A stretch of DNA of 64,000 nucleotides from CAZMNY01 sp964635375 (GCA_964635375.1 CAZWOU010000005.1:36078-100077), one strand, 5' to 3'. Counted from the first letter of the stretch, positions 28,014 to 37,358 are shown. Made by a program: numbers and translations. The notes: a model not told the origin generated them from the sequence alone.

Positions 28014-28340
28014 TCAACTGCCGTTCTTGAGCAAGAGCAACAGCATGATGGTCGGCGTTTTGGTTTCGACGCTGTGTTTCAAGTCCGGCGGCATGTGGAT
28101 CCATGTGCCCGATTGTGCTTCAACGGTGTCGTCGCCAAGCGTCAGCGTCGCTTCGCCGCACACGAAGTGTAATATGGCAGGCATCGACGCAGTGTGCTCC
28201 GACAGTTCCTCGCCTTCCGCAAAGCCGAAGACAACGACCTTCACATGATCGTCATTGAACAGCGTGCGGGTGAGTATGCCGTTCTCTGGCGGCTCGACCT
28301 CCTGGGCAAGATCGAGCATGTGTGTGTAGCTTTGGCTCAT
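28014..28340 (-). CDS. Small cupin-domain protein
   Basis: 108 residues from ATG 28340. The single cupin barrel has motif 1 around EGEELSEHTASMPAILHFVCGEATLTLG and motif 2 around GTWIHMPPDLKHSVE, giving metal-binding His/Glu candidates. The start overlaps the stop of the upstream hemerythrin gene by four bases (ATGA), so the two are translationally coupled. Such pairs are found in bacteria handling oxygen or nitric oxide. The bound metal and ligand are unknown. The alternative start 18 bases upstream would lie deep in the hemerythrin gene. Confidence 0.85.
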   Translation of the reverse strand: MSQSYTHMLDLAQEVEPPENGILTRTLFNDDHVKVVVFGFAEGEELSEHTASMPAILHFVCGEATLTLGDDTVEAQSGTWIHMPPDLKHSVETKTPTIMLLLLLKNGS

Positions 28341-28876
28341 CCGAACACCTCTTCCCATGCTGCTAACTCTGACTCACACAGCTCGCGCAGTCCCACCAAG
28401 TCGCGGTCCTGCTCAACCGCCAAGAACTGCTCCATCATGGCATCGTCATCCGCCTGGCTCAATACGTTGGCAGCCATCTGGAACAGGATGTTGTTCTCTT
28501 TGTAGATATGCTGCCGCAGCAAGGGGACGAACGCATTAGCAGCCGCGGAGAACTCGGCACTGTCCAGACCATTCGACCCGAATGCTTCTCGCATCCGGCG
28601 CACGCAATCCCGCCCCGCCTCGTGCTCCTGGAGCATCACGCCAATCGGGCCGCCTTGCACTGGAATGCCGAGTTGCTTGAGCAGCGGAAAGAACAGGTCT
28701 TCCTCTTTCGCATGGTGGCACCTATCCGCAAACCTGGCGAAGAATTCCGGCGCCCATTTCAGGAATTCATCCTGTGGAGGCTGCCCCGAATCGATTCGAG
28801 CCACCGCTCGCTCCAGAACGCTGAGCCCTCGCTCGATGATTTCGTGGTCGGCAACGAGCCGATCAATTGACTTCAC
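28337..28876 (-). CDS. Hemerythrin-like (HHE) domain protein
   Basis: 179 residues. Diiron ligands can be followed: LVADHEIIERGL (His in helix 1), FFARFADRCHHAKEEDLFFPLL (His-His...Glu), MLQEHEAGRDCVRRM (His-Glu), and PLLRQHIYKENNILFQM (His...Glu). This is the YtfE/HHE type, which binds oxygen or NO or repairs iron centres. It begins a leftward cluster with the cupin gene and the PVC heme-binding protein, suggesting a shared role in redox or iron-centre chemistry, which is inference. Confidence 0.9.
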   Translation of the reverse strand: MKSIDRLVADHEIIERGLSVLERAVARIDSGQPPQDEFLKWAPEFFARFADRCHHAKEEDLFFPLLKQLGIPVQGGPIGVMLQEHEAGRDCVRRMREAFGSNGLDSAEFSAAANAFVPLLRQHIYKENNILFQMAANVLSQADDDAMMEQFLAVEQDRDLVGLRELCESELAAWEEVFG

Positions 28877-29082
28877 GTGGTCGCTCCTTTATCAACACGT
28901 ACTGAGAATTACGGGGTGGGCGAAATCAGGCCCGTCTGCGGAGGAGGCGGGGTGATCTTGCTGCGATGCTTTCTTGCTGAGATGCTTCCTTGCTGGGGCC
29001 GCTCGCAAGGATCATATCGGCCTTCAAGCTCCAAGACCATCGGGCTTGTGGCGAGGACCGAATCAGACTGGCGGGTGTGGTC

Positions 29083-29544
29083 ATGACCAATGCGGAGACG
29101 GACAAACTGTATCTCAACCTAAGCGCGTCACAAACGCGAAAGCGACTTAAGGGTTTTGGCCATGGCGTGAAGCGAGTCGAGGCCACTGGCCGAAAGCAAT
29201 CGGTCATTGTGCATACGGCCACCGGTCAACACCTTGAAGAGTTGACCTCGCTATTTTCTGATGTGGCCAATTCAACTCGGCGAACAACGCTGGGAACGCC
29301 GATTGAGAATCTCAGGAACCTCGGTCCAACCAGCGCGGCCTGGCTGCGCGAAGTCAACGTGCATGACGAGGCCGACTTGAAACGCGTCGGTCCGGCGCTC
29401 GCCTATCGACTGGTGCAACGTATGCGGCCCGACGTCAGCTTGAATCTTCTCTGGGCGATGGCGGCCGCGCTGTCTGATCGAGACTGGCGCGAGCTTTCGA
29501 CAAATGAGAAACAACAGTTGCGTCGTGAGATTCAAGAGCCGTAG
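29083..29544 (+). CDS. TfoX/Sxy C-terminal-domain protein
   Basis: 153 residues from ATG 29083. Residues ~70-150 match the TfoX C-terminal domain: LRNLGPTSAAWLREVNVHDEADLKRVGPALAYRLVQ, then LNLLWAMAAALSDRDWRELS. The N-terminal ~65 residues (QTRKRLKGFGHGVKRVEATGR) do not look like the TfoX N-domain and resemble nothing I can name. Such proteins are helical and helix-hairpin-helix-like; in Gammaproteobacteria Sxy governs competence, but stand-alone C-domains elsewhere have no known role. It is transcribed divergently from the hemerythrin gene. Confidence 0.75.
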   Translation: MTNAETDKLYLNLSASQTRKRLKGFGHGVKRVEATGRKQSVIVHTATGQHLEELTSLFSDVANSTRRTTLGTPIENLRNLGPTSAAWLREVNVHDEADLKRVGPALAYRLVQRMRPDVSLNLLWAMAAALSDRDWRELSTNEKQQLRREIQEP

Positions 29545-29571
29545 TCGGGCCGGCGAATTTCTCAGCGTTCG

Positions 29572-31128
29572 TTATCGGCCGGAGGGCAGCACTACGCCTT
29601 TGGGCAAGAAACGGATCTCCCGGTCATTGTCAACGGACTCGCCCGGCGTGCAACGGCCGTTCTCGACCTGCCGGTTCAGAAGCGTGAGTAGCGCTGCGAC
29701 CTTCTCGGGATGTTTGGCGACCAGGTTGTTTCGTTCTTGTGGATCGTCGGCCAAGTTGAACAGCTGGGTTGACGGCATTCCTTGCTTCAGCGCCACATTG
29801 TCCTTGGGGGCGCTCCAACCGCCGCTTCCCGCGGAGAGACACAGTTTCCACGAACCGCTGCGGATGGCGAACTTCCCGGCAATGGAATGACTGATCAGCG
29901 CATCTCGGCCCGACGTTTCGGCTCCAAGAAACACTGGAAGCAGACTGAAGCCGTCCTCGCCGCCCAGCGGCTTGCGCGGCTGTCCGGTGAGCTCCTCCAG
30001 AGTCGAATACAAATCTGTCAGGCAAGCCAACGCCTTCGTCTTCCGGCCTCCCTCAATCCGCCCTGGCCAGCGAGCGACAAACGCCACTCGGTGCCCGCCC
30101 TCGTAAATGTCGGCCTTGTGCCCGCGAAACCCTCCGCTGGGATCATGACCATGTTCTTTGAGCAACTCAAAGTTCGCCTCCGGCGAGCACCCATTGTCAC
30201 TTGTGAAAATCACCAATGTGTTGCCATCGAGCGCCGCTTCTTTGAGTGTCTCGAAGATTTGCCCCATGTGGTGGTCGACTTGCATCACAAAGTCGGCATA
30301 GGGGTTCAGTTTGCTTGCGCCTTTGAACGGCGGCACGGGAACGATCGGCGTATGCGGCGCCGGGAGAGCCAAGTAGAGGAAGAACGGTTTCCCTTGTTTC
30401 GCATTCGCGGCCCGCTGCTTGATGTGGGCGATCGACTTATCGAACAGATGAGGAAGCACTTCGTCAATGTGGAAGTCAGAACCAATGGGACCCTTGCGGT
30501 ACCAGCCGTAGCGATCTTCATTCCTCGTCACTCCCTCTTCCCGGTCCGGCTGAGCTGTGACTCGACCGGTATCGACCCACACGTAAGGCGGCATGTCCAG
30601 TGAACCGCAATGGGCGTAGTAGCGGTCAAAGCCGTTGATGTTCGGGCCATTTACGACTGGCTTCGTGAAATCGATCTTGCCGTTGTTCTTGTGCCAATCC
30701 CAACCCAAGTGCCACTTCCCGATCATCGCCGTGTGATAGCCAGCGCCTTGCATTAGATGTCCGAGGGTCGGCCGATCGGCGGGAATCAAGTGGTCGCTTC
30801 GACCGCTCAAGACGCCGCGAGCGAGACGACTGCGCCAATTGTAGCGGCCGGTCAACAGTCCATAACGAGTCGGCGTGCAGACGGAACTCGGCGTGTGCGC
30901 ATCGAGAAACGTAAGACCCTCATTCGCCATACGCTGCAGATGGCGAGTCTTGATTTTGCAGTTCGGATTCGTCGGCGAAACATCTCCTATCCCCAAATCA
31001 TCCGCCATCACCACGATTACATTGGGCCGGTCGGCGGCCAGAACCGCCAGCGGAGTGACGCAAAACAACGGGCAAAAAGTAATAGAGGCGGACAGCACTC
31101 GCAACCGCAGCGAATTACAGAGGATCAT
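29572..31128 (-). CDS. Secreted formylglycine-dependent sulfatase (arylsulfatase family)
   Basis: 518 residues from ATG 31128, where the signal starts (LRLRVLSASITFCPLFCVTPLAVLA). The sulfatase opening RPNVIVVMADDLGIGD supplies two metal-binding Asp, and SSVCTPTRYGLLTGR is the signature C-x-P-x-R in which Cys (~82) becomes formylglycine. IGKWHLGWDW, FTSDNGCSPEANFE and GFRGHKADIYEGGHRV are the other active-site blocks. It hydrolyses sulfate esters of polysaccharides outside the cytoplasm; planctomycetes have many. It lies 162 bases downstream of the sialidase-like gene on the same strand, so both may act on one sulfated or acidic glycan. The maturase (FGE or anSME) is not in the window. Confidence 0.92.
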   Translation of the reverse strand: MILCNSLRLRVLSASITFCPLFCVTPLAVLAADRPNVIVVMADDLGIGDVSPTNPNCKIKTRHLQRMANEGLTFLDAHTPSSVCTPTRYGLLTGRYNWRSRLARGVLSGRSDHLIPADRPTLGHLMQGAGYHTAMIGKWHLGWDWHKNNGKIDFTKPVVNGPNINGFDRYYAHCGSLDMPPYVWVDTGRVTAQPDREEGVTRNEDRYGWYRKGPIGSDFHIDEVLPHLFDKSIAHIKQRAANAKQGKPFFLYLALPAPHTPIVPVPPFKGASKLNPYADFVMQVDHHMGQIFETLKEAALDGNTLVIFTSDNGCSPEANFELLKEHGHDPSGGFRGHKADIYEGGHRVAFVARWPGRIEGGRKTKALACLTDLYSTLEELTGQPRKPLGGEDGFSLLPVFLGAETSGRDALISHSIAGKFAIRSGSWKLCLSAGSGGWSAPKDNVALKQGMPSTQLFNLADDPQERNNLVAKHPEKVAALLTLLNRQVENGRCTPGESVDNDREIRFLPKGVVLPSGR

Positions 31129-31290
31129 CAATATCTCCGACCGGCAAGAAAATGTGAGGTTTGTCAGCTGCGAATAAGGACGCTCGCTGCGTCCACCAAT
31201 CATAACTCAAATTGGCTCCGCTGTTTTCAGCCGACTCGAGCATTTGGACGATGACGAGCTCTTGAGAATCCCGTTCGGAACGACGTTGGC

Positions 31291-32526
31291 TCAGACCAAA
31301 CGGTTGGGCCGATTCCAGCGGATTCGACCAAGCAGCACATCGCCGCGCGCTTGCTGGCTGGGCATCCACTCTCCGGCCGTCACCCAAGACTCTTCTTTGC
31401 TTGCGTTAGTAACGTGAAAGTTGCCCATCAGCGCAACTTGCTTGGGATGATTGACGCCATCGCCCGAGATCGGCAAGACGGTCCGCTCGGTGTCGCGGAT
31501 CAGGTGCATCTTCTCCGTATCGACCTGGGCCATGAACAGGGGCGACCGCCAGCGGGTGACGTTCACATTGATCGCGTCCTTTCGCGTGTAAACGAGAAAC
31601 AGCCCGTCTGAATGTGTGAGCCAATGTTGTTGGGTGGTCGACATCGTCAACGCCTGGCCGTCATCCCAGGACCAGGCCTTCTTCTCTTTCCACTGTAATC
31701 CGTCATCACTAACACTCATGTAGCCGCGACCGTCCTCCGCTCGGATCGTCAGAAAGAAGCGGTCTCCGAATTGAGTTAACGACGGTTCCAGCAAGCCTCG
31801 TTTGTGCGGGTGCTCAAGTGCCGGGCCAACCTTCTTGATCCGCAGCGACTCGCCGTCGTATGTGCAGATGACACCGGCCACGGACCGATGCGTCGACTTG
31901 GCGCCAAAGGTGAAGGAGAGCAAGATATCGCCGTTGGGAAGGATCACGCGCTGGCCACAGTTGTTCGTGTAGATGAACGCGCCGCGAGGGTCGCCCCAGT
32001 CAAGTCGTTTTCGCTCAGACCAAGTTCCATCACGCCGCCGCACGGCGTAGACGGGGTAGCGAGACAACTGGTCCCCTCTGGAAAACTTGGGTCCGCTGTA
32101 GAAGACAACGTGTCCCATGGCGAGCACCGTCTCGGTCGCAGCGTGGTACTGAGGCACGACGTCGCAGACGCCGGCTTGCAGCCCTTCTGTTCCGCGCACG
32201 AGGTCGCGGCCCAGCGCGGGAATGGGAGCCGGCTTCGACCAGCGGCGCCCCTGGTCTTCAGATATCGACCAATGGACCGGCCCGAAGAAGTCCGATCCGC
32301 CAATCGTTTGCAGTGTCATCAAAGCCGTCGACATTCCGTCCTTCCCTGGCGTCATGCAGACGCGAGGGTGAAACCAAGTGACCGACTTTCCATCGCGATT
32401 CCGCCAAAGCCGCTCGGTTGTAATCGATCGGACTAGGCTACTCTGCTTGGCGTGGGCCGCAGCAGTCGAACTGATCAGGGCGGCTCCCGCCGCGAGAGCT
32501 TGCCGACGATTGAGGGATTCGAACAT
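31291..32526 (-). CDS. Exo-alpha-sialidase-like secreted protein (BNR propeller)
   Basis: 411 residues from ATG 32526, chosen for the Tat-like start MFESLNRRQALAAGAALIS. The body shows sialidase/neuraminidase propeller features: an early FHPRVCM, the BNR/Asp-box-like VHWSISEDQGRRWSKP, a second box MSVSDDGLQWKEKKAWSW, and ILPNGDILLSFTFG. It may release or bind sialic-acid-like sugars or be a related non-sialidase propeller; the Arg triad cannot be assigned with certainty. Next to the sulfatase, and in a window with two sialate O-acetylesterase domains, a glycan-processing role is reasonable. Confidence 0.75.
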   Translation of the reverse strand: MFESLNRRQALAAGAALISSTAAAHAKQSSLVRSITTERLWRNRDGKSVTWFHPRVCMTPGKDGMSTALMTLQTIGGSDFFGPVHWSISEDQGRRWSKPAPIPALGRDLVRGTEGLQAGVCDVVPQYHAATETVLAMGHVVFYSGPKFSRGDQLSRYPVYAVRRRDGTWSERKRLDWGDPRGAFIYTNNCGQRVILPNGDILLSFTFGAKSTHRSVAGVICTYDGESLRIKKVGPALEHPHKRGLLEPSLTQFGDRFFLTIRAEDGRGYMSVSDDGLQWKEKKAWSWDDGQALTMSTTQQHWLTHSDGLFLVYTRKDAINVNVTRWRSPLFMAQVDTEKMHLIRDTERTVLPISGDGVNHPKQVALMGNFHVTNASKEESWVTAGEWMPSQQARGDVLLGRIRWNRPNRLV

Positions 32527-32673
32527 TTTGGTTTGCCCTTTATTCCATAGCGAATGAAACGTGTGAATGGCCCGCTTCGCGGTTTCGTTTCTCGTGCTGC
32601 CGCAGGCGAGGCCCGTGGTCAACAGATTGCTCTCGGCTTCTCTGCCGATTGGTCGACATCGGGATCAACGAAC

Positions 32674-32703
32674 TTGCGCAGTGTATTGGTTCTTTGCTAT
32701 GAT
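32674..32703 (+). promoter_or_regulatory. Possible promoter of the esterase gene
   Basis: TTGCGC (32674-32679) and TATGAT (32698-32703) are separated by 18 bases, 32 bases before ATG 32736. The spacing and distance to the start fit a sigma70-type promoter; each hexamer has mismatches. Confidence 0.4.
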
Positions 32704-32735
32704 GGCATGAGACACTTCAACCGAACAGGTAGCCT

Positions 32736-33755
32736 ATGCCAGCCAACCAAAATCGGCCTAAGCGAAAACGCGGGCTGGCCATTCTGGCGGTCGTGCTGGC
32801 CGCTCCCGTTCTCGCCGGCGCCGTGGGCATCACACTGCTGATGTCGCAGCGAAAACCTGCGACCGGACGAAGCGTGTCATTTGCCCATGGCGGCAGAGAG
32901 CGGCGTTATCGCATCCATGTTCCCGCCAGTTATACCGGCAAGTCACGCGTGCCCATCGTGTTCTGCTTCCACGGCGGCGGCGGAACGGCCGACGTCGCGT
33001 CCAGGATGGGATTCTCTCCAATCGCCGACAAGGAGGGGTTCATCGTCGTCTACCCAGAGGGGCTGAACAAACATTGGAACGATGGACGCGAGTCAAAGAA
33101 ATTCGCCAAACAGGACGCCGAAGTCGATGACGTCGCGTTCGTTCTGGCTCTGCTCAAGAAACTTCGCCGAGAATACCGTCTCGATTCAAATCGAGTCTAC
33201 GCGGCCGGCGCTTCCAACGGCGGCTTCTTCAGCCATCGTTTGGCCATCGACGCCGCTGAGCATTTCGCGGCGGCGGCGATCATGATCGCCACGATGCCGA
33301 TCCCGCTCGACAAGCAATTCAGCCCCGATCGGCCGGTCTCGATGCTGTTTATGAACGGAACCAAAGACCCGTTCGTCCCCTATGAGGGCGGGCCGATCAC
33401 GCCTAACTTCACACCGCGTCTCGTCGATTCCAAGACTTACGATTTCGGCCGAGGCGCATGTTCATCTACCGATGCCGCCGTCCAAAAGTGGTTGGACTTC
33501 AACGGACTCGACCAAAAACAGCCTCGGCTGACAAGACTCAAAGACCAAGACCCTCGCGATGGCTGCCGCGTCGAGCGGCGAGTTTGGACTGGCGGGAAGG
33601 CGGGCGTTGAAGTCGTGCTCTATCGCATTGAAGGCGGCGGACACACCATTCCAGGCGGCGTCCAATACTTGCCTGAACGGTTGATCGGCAAGACCTGTCA
33701 AGACTTCGACGGCCTCAACACAATCTGGCAATTCTTCCAGCGTTGCCGCCGATAG
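32736..33755 (+). CDS. Secreted PHB-depolymerase-like (LpqC/feruloyl-esterase type) alpha/beta hydrolase
   Basis: 339 residues. A Lys/Arg-rich start and hydrophobic helix (LAILAVVLAAPVLAGAVGITLLM) anchor or export the protein. The fold markers are IHVPASYTGKSRVPIVFCFHGGGG (oxyanion hole), VYAAGASNGGFFSHRLA with nucleophile Ser in G-x-S-x-G, LFMNGTKDPFVPYEGG (acid region), and YRIEGGGHTIPGG (catalytic His). It is an extracellular esterase; substrate candidates are polyesters or acetyl/feruloyl groups on polysaccharides. It is transcribed divergently from the sialidase-like gene with a promoter candidate just upstream. Confidence 0.85.
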   Translation: MPANQNRPKRKRGLAILAVVLAAPVLAGAVGITLLMSQRKPATGRSVSFAHGGRERRYRIHVPASYTGKSRVPIVFCFHGGGGTADVASRMGFSPIADKEGFIVVYPEGLNKHWNDGRESKKFAKQDAEVDDVAFVLALLKKLRREYRLDSNRVYAAGASNGGFFSHRLAIDAAEHFAAAAIMIATMPIPLDKQFSPDRPVSMLFMNGTKDPFVPYEGGPITPNFTPRLVDSKTYDFGRGACSSTDAAVQKWLDFNGLDQKQPRLTRLKDQDPRDGCRVERRVWTGGKAGVEVVLYRIEGGGHTIPGGVQYLPERLIGKTCQDFDGLNTIWQFFQRCRR

Positions 33756-34060
33756 GAAGGCCAGCGAAACTAGGTAAATATGGCCTTCGGCCAAACCGGG
33801 GCGGTTGTCTTCTCTTCCTGGCGCGTTGCCTGCGTTGCCCCAGGCTGCGGTGGAAAAAAGGCCTCCGGCCAAACGCGTGGTCGACGCGATCGCGCCGACC
33901 ATCTCTGATCCACGAGCAGACGAGCAGACTCACTCACCCTCTCATTGGGGCGCGAGGGTTTGGCTTGTCGCCGCCAGGCGCAATTTGCATCGGAATGCAA
34001 TTGGAGCGGCGAATCTAAAGCCAGTGAGAGAGAAATCGAAAGGAGAGGTTCTCACCTCGC
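33756..34060. other. Non-coding stretch with GGCC-hairpin motifs
   Basis: 305 bases without a supported gene. TGGCCTTCGGCCA (around 33781) and AGGCCTCCGGCCA (around 33858) are two similar small palindromes. A tandem GAGCAGAC pair lies near 33913. No clean terminator T-run follows either palindrome. Confidence 0.5.
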
Positions 34061-34775
34061 TCAGCTGCGAGCCGGGATCGGCTGGGGCGGCATGCGGCGA
34101 CTGATCTGTTCCGATCTCGAAATCCGCTCCGCCATTCGCCCGTCGGTCCGCCGAGTGTTCTCGGGGCCAGCCGAAACGTGCTGCTCACTAGCCTGATCGA
34201 AGCGGCTGGAGTCGGCTTCGATTTGTTCAGCGGCTTGTCGACGAATCATCTGAACGCCGCCATGCACCGGGTCAGACGATGTGGCCAAGGCTGCTCCCCA
34301 TTGGGCCAGGCGCTCAATCAACTCAGGGCTGAGCGGCTTGGGGCCGTCTTGCATCTGGGTCGTTTGCTCGCCTGGGGCCGACTTGCATCTGGGTCGTTTG
34401 CTCGCCTGGGGCCGACTGGGCCATGACAAGCTGTTCGTCGGTTCGCATTCCCCACATGCTGCGTAGATCGGAGGGGCGCAGCGGCGACGTATCGTCTTTG
34501 ACGAAAATCACGTCGCCCAAACATCGTTCCAAGCCAGTTTGAACCGACTGTTTGCAGCCCATGGTCCGTCGATTCCGAGTCACGGAAACTTGGGGGTATC
34601 TGTGGGCTAATTCGATCGCAATTTCTTCCGTCAGGTCTGTCGAGGCGTCATCGACGATGAGGATTTCAAATTCGTCAGCAAAATCGGGAACGACATCGAG
34701 GACGTCATTCACGGTGTTCATTAGCGTCGCCTGAGCGTTGGCAACCGGCAAAACGACACTGAGTGATTGTGACAA
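34061..34775 (-). pseudogene. Family 2 glycosyltransferase, frameshifted by a 34-bp tandem duplication
   Basis: The 5' part reads a GT2 start: LSVVLPVANAQATL, EILIVDDASTDLTEEIAIELA (first Asp pair), VTRNRRTMGCKQSVQTGLE, DVIFVKDDTSPL (second DD). At 34349-34416 a 34-bp unit is perfectly doubled. Because 34 is not a multiple of three, the frame shifts and the first frame ends at 34323. The second frame carries the rest (KPLSPELIERLAQWGAALA to the stop at 34061). Removing one copy gives a single 226-residue frame. Truncation at residue ~130 would leave most of the small GT-A core. It may be a true mutation, a reversible switch or an assembly error. Confidence 0.75.
34349..34416. repeat. Perfect 34-bp tandem duplication inside the glycosyltransferase gene
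   Basis: Copies at 34349-34382 and 34383-34416 are identical. A third partial continuation is absent. The duplication shifts the reading frame by +1 and is the only obstacle to an intact gene. Confidence 0.95.
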
Positions 34776-35152
34776 GGTAGTCCCCTTCCATCGCGAACTT
34801 AGCTTGGACGCTTTTCAATCGGTTACAATAAAACTTCTCCGCCGGCCCCAAACGACAACTACTCCCGAGAGTTGAGTAGGGTGGAGTGGAGTGGATCGGC
34901 TCGACAAGTTGTCCGGCGCCGTCGGATGTGTAGATCATCGGCAGCGAACCGGAGTTCCTAGAATTGCAGGCAATTTCTTCCTATTTTGACAACCATGCGG
35001 AATTCGACCGTCGCGGATGTGATAATCGTGACGATCATTCGAGCCGAGCGGGGCAAATCAGCTGAAGAGTCGTTCGCGGCTGACGTCAATCGCGAAGGAA
35101 TTGTGACTACCTCGAAACAGAACGTTATCGTGGCGAAGGCGCGGAGAGTTTT
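34776..35152. other. Divergent intergenic region upstream of hisI
   Basis: 377 bases separating the leftward glycosyltransferase from hisI. I see no gene and no convincing paired promoter hexamers or riboswitch. TTGACA occurs at 34986-34991 without a partner -10 at normal spacing. Confidence 0.45.
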
Positions 35153-35542
35153 ATGATCGACCTAGCGATTAACAAACCCGATTTCAGTGGTGAAGGCAAC
35201 TTGGTTCCGGCGATTGCCCAAGATGTTGAGAACGGCGACGTGCTGATGATGGCTTATATGAACGAACAGGCTTTTGACGAGACGGTGGCGACGGGCCGAG
35301 CAGTCTATTGGAGCCGGAGCCGCGCGCAGTTATGGCGAAAGGGAGAGTTAAGCGGGCATGTGCAGGAGGTCGTCTCGATTCGGGTCGACTGTGATGCTGA
35401 CGCCGTTCTTCTCCTCGTCAGGCAGAAAGGAGCTGCCTGCCATGAGGGGTTTCGCAGCTGTTTCTTTCGCAGCGTAACGCCCCAAGGCGCCGAACTGGTG
35501 TGCGAACGGCTTATCGATCCCAAAGAGGTTTACGGCCCTTGA
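35153..35542 (+). CDS. hisI: Phosphoribosyl-AMP cyclohydrolase
   Basis: 129 residues, the normal length for stand-alone HisI without the HisE part. It opens the purine ring of PR-AMP, the third step of histidine synthesis, in the cytoplasm. The sequence shows VPAIAQDVENGDVLMMAYMNEQAFDETV, AVYWSRSRAQLWRKGELSGHVQEV, and the metal site in RVDCDADAVLLLV plus the Cys pair in GAACHEGFRSCFFR. The frame begins at ATG 35153. No other his gene is adjacent, consistent with scattered his genes in planctomycetes. A 14-bp tandem duplication (GACCGACTGGGCCT) follows the stop. Confidence 0.93.
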   Translation: MIDLAINKPDFSGEGNLVPAIAQDVENGDVLMMAYMNEQAFDETVATGRAVYWSRSRAQLWRKGELSGHVQEVVSIRVDCDADAVLLLVRQKGAACHEGFRSCFFRSVTPQGAELVCERLIDPKEVYGP

Positions 35543-35678
35543 CCGACTGGGCCTGACCGACTGGGTCACGTCGGAGCGGTTTGGCGAGAATCCAGGGATC
35601 GCGGATTTCGCTGGCGGCGAGGCATGAAAATGGCTACGATCAGTGAGTAGCTGGCCAAGCATTGTTGGGTATCGACCA

Positions 35679-37244
35679 ATGACTATCCTCTCTCGCACCG
35701 TTTTGGTGCTTTCTCTTGGGGCCGGATTCGTATTCCCCCCGCTCCTTCACGCAGCCGATCGAATTCCAACGTCACCAGACGAAATGGCTCTCCGCATCGA
35801 TCAGTTGCTCGCCGAACGATGGCAGCGTGAATCGGATGAGGTTCAACCGGCGCCGCCCACAGATGACGCCGAGTTTCTTCGCCGAATCTACCTGGACCTG
35901 ACAGGCATCACGCCCACGGTCGCCCAAGCTCGCAAGTTTCTGGCGAGCAAGGATGCCAAGAAACGATCAGAACTGATTTCACGTCTCACGCGTTCGGCTG
36001 GCTTCGCAACTCACATGGCGACAACCTGGCGGAACCGATTATTGCCGGACAATTTCGATCCAGCCCAACTTCAAAGTGCAGCTGGGCTGCAGAACTGGTT
36101 GCGGGACCAATTTGTGGACAACCTGCGGTACGACAACCTGGTCGCCGAATTCCTTGTGGCGAAGGGCGGTGGGAATCGTGGACCCGGTATTTTCTACACG
36201 TCCCACGAGATTAAGCCGGAAAAGCTCGCGGCCAGTTCCGCCCAAGTCTTTCTTGGGTTGCAAATCCAGTGCGCTCAATGCCACGACCATCCAACGGACC
36301 GCTGGACTCAAGAGGATTTTTGGGGCTTCGCCGCCTTCTTTGCTCAGTTGCAACAGCCGGCGAACAGCGGCCTCGGCGCCAACAACCAAATCGAAGATCT
36401 ACCCAGCGGCGAAGTGACTTTGCCCGACACCGAGGTGGTAGTTTCGCCGAAGTATCCAGCGGGACGCGAGCCGAACGCGGACGAACGCGGCTCGCGACGC
36501 AGGCAGTTGGCCATCTGGATGGCCTCACGAGACAACCCCTACTTGCCTCGAGCCGCCGCTAACTGGGCCTGGGCCCACATGTTCGGGCGCGGCATCGTCG
36601 ATCCGGTCGATGACCTCAGCGATAACAACCCGCCCAGTCATCCCGAACTGCTCGACGAACTTTCCCAGTACTTCGCCAATCAAGGGTTCGATCTTCAGTT
36701 GCTGCTCAAGACCATCGCGTTGACGGACGCCTATCAGCGGTCAAGCCGAGGCGGAAACGAAGCCGCGGCAACGCCCTCGCTGTTCGCCAAGATGGCTTTG
36801 AAGACGCTCTCGCCAGAGCAACTCTACGACAGCCTCGCACAGTGTTTGGCAAGGCAGCCGCTTGTCGTCGGGCAGCGAGGCGCTCTGCTTGACTCGCGAA
36901 GGCAGCAGTTCATCGCTCGCATGCGAACGCAATCGCGCAACGCCATGGAATACGAAACTGGACTTCCGCAGGCGCTGATGATGATGAATGGGCCGCTTAT
37001 TGGCGAAGCCACCCACGCCGAACGGAGTGGCTTGCTCACATCGTTGGAAGCGCCGTTCTTCCAAAACTCACAACGGCTCGACGCGCTGATGTTGGCCACG
37101 CTATCTCGCAGGCCTCATGAGGCCGAGCGTCAACGGTTCGAGGCGTTCTTGGCGGAAGGTGAAAAAGACGGCCAAACACGACGCGCTTTGAGCGACGTGC
37201 TTTGGGCGTTGTTGAACAGCGCCGAGTTTGCATTGAATCACTAG
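35679..37244 (+). CDS. DUF1549/DUF1553 planctomycete protein
   Basis: 521 residues from ATG 35679, where the Sec signal begins (TVLVLSLGAGFVFPPLLHA). The DUF1549 domain is at ~30-235 (RIDQLLAERWQ, DAEFLRRIYLDLTGITPT, then IQCAQCHDHPTDRWTQEDFWGFAAFF, a CxxCH-like site typical of these proteins). DUF1553 occupies ~275-515 (RRQLAIWMASRDNPYLPRAAANWAWAHMFGRGIVDPVDDL, MMMNGPLIGEAT, MLATLSRRPHEAE). It is paired with the DUF1501 gene 114 bases downstream, the third such planctomycete pair type in the window. Predicted exported; function unassigned. Confidence 0.9.
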   Translation: MTILSRTVLVLSLGAGFVFPPLLHAADRIPTSPDEMALRIDQLLAERWQRESDEVQPAPPTDDAEFLRRIYLDLTGITPTVAQARKFLASKDAKKRSELISRLTRSAGFATHMATTWRNRLLPDNFDPAQLQSAAGLQNWLRDQFVDNLRYDNLVAEFLVAKGGGNRGPGIFYTSHEIKPEKLAASSAQVFLGLQIQCAQCHDHPTDRWTQEDFWGFAAFFAQLQQPANSGLGANNQIEDLPSGEVTLPDTEVVVSPKYPAGREPNADERGSRRRQLAIWMASRDNPYLPRAAANWAWAHMFGRGIVDPVDDLSDNNPPSHPELLDELSQYFANQGFDLQLLLKTIALTDAYQRSSRGGNEAAATPSLFAKMALKTLSPEQLYDSLAQCLARQPLVVGQRGALLDSRRQQFIARMRTQSRNAMEYETGLPQALMMMNGPLIGEATHAERSGLLTSLEAPFFQNSQRLDALMLATLSRRPHEAERQRFEAFLAEGEKDGQTRRALSDVLWALLNSAEFALNH

Positions 37245-37358
37245 CCGCCGCCCGTCGGGGCGTGAGTTCCCGGTTCGCGGTTGTGTGCTTTTTCCAGACG
37301 AAGACAGTTGGACTATTAGGTGAGCCTGGCCGGTTCCTGATTTTATGAAGGCGAGAAC

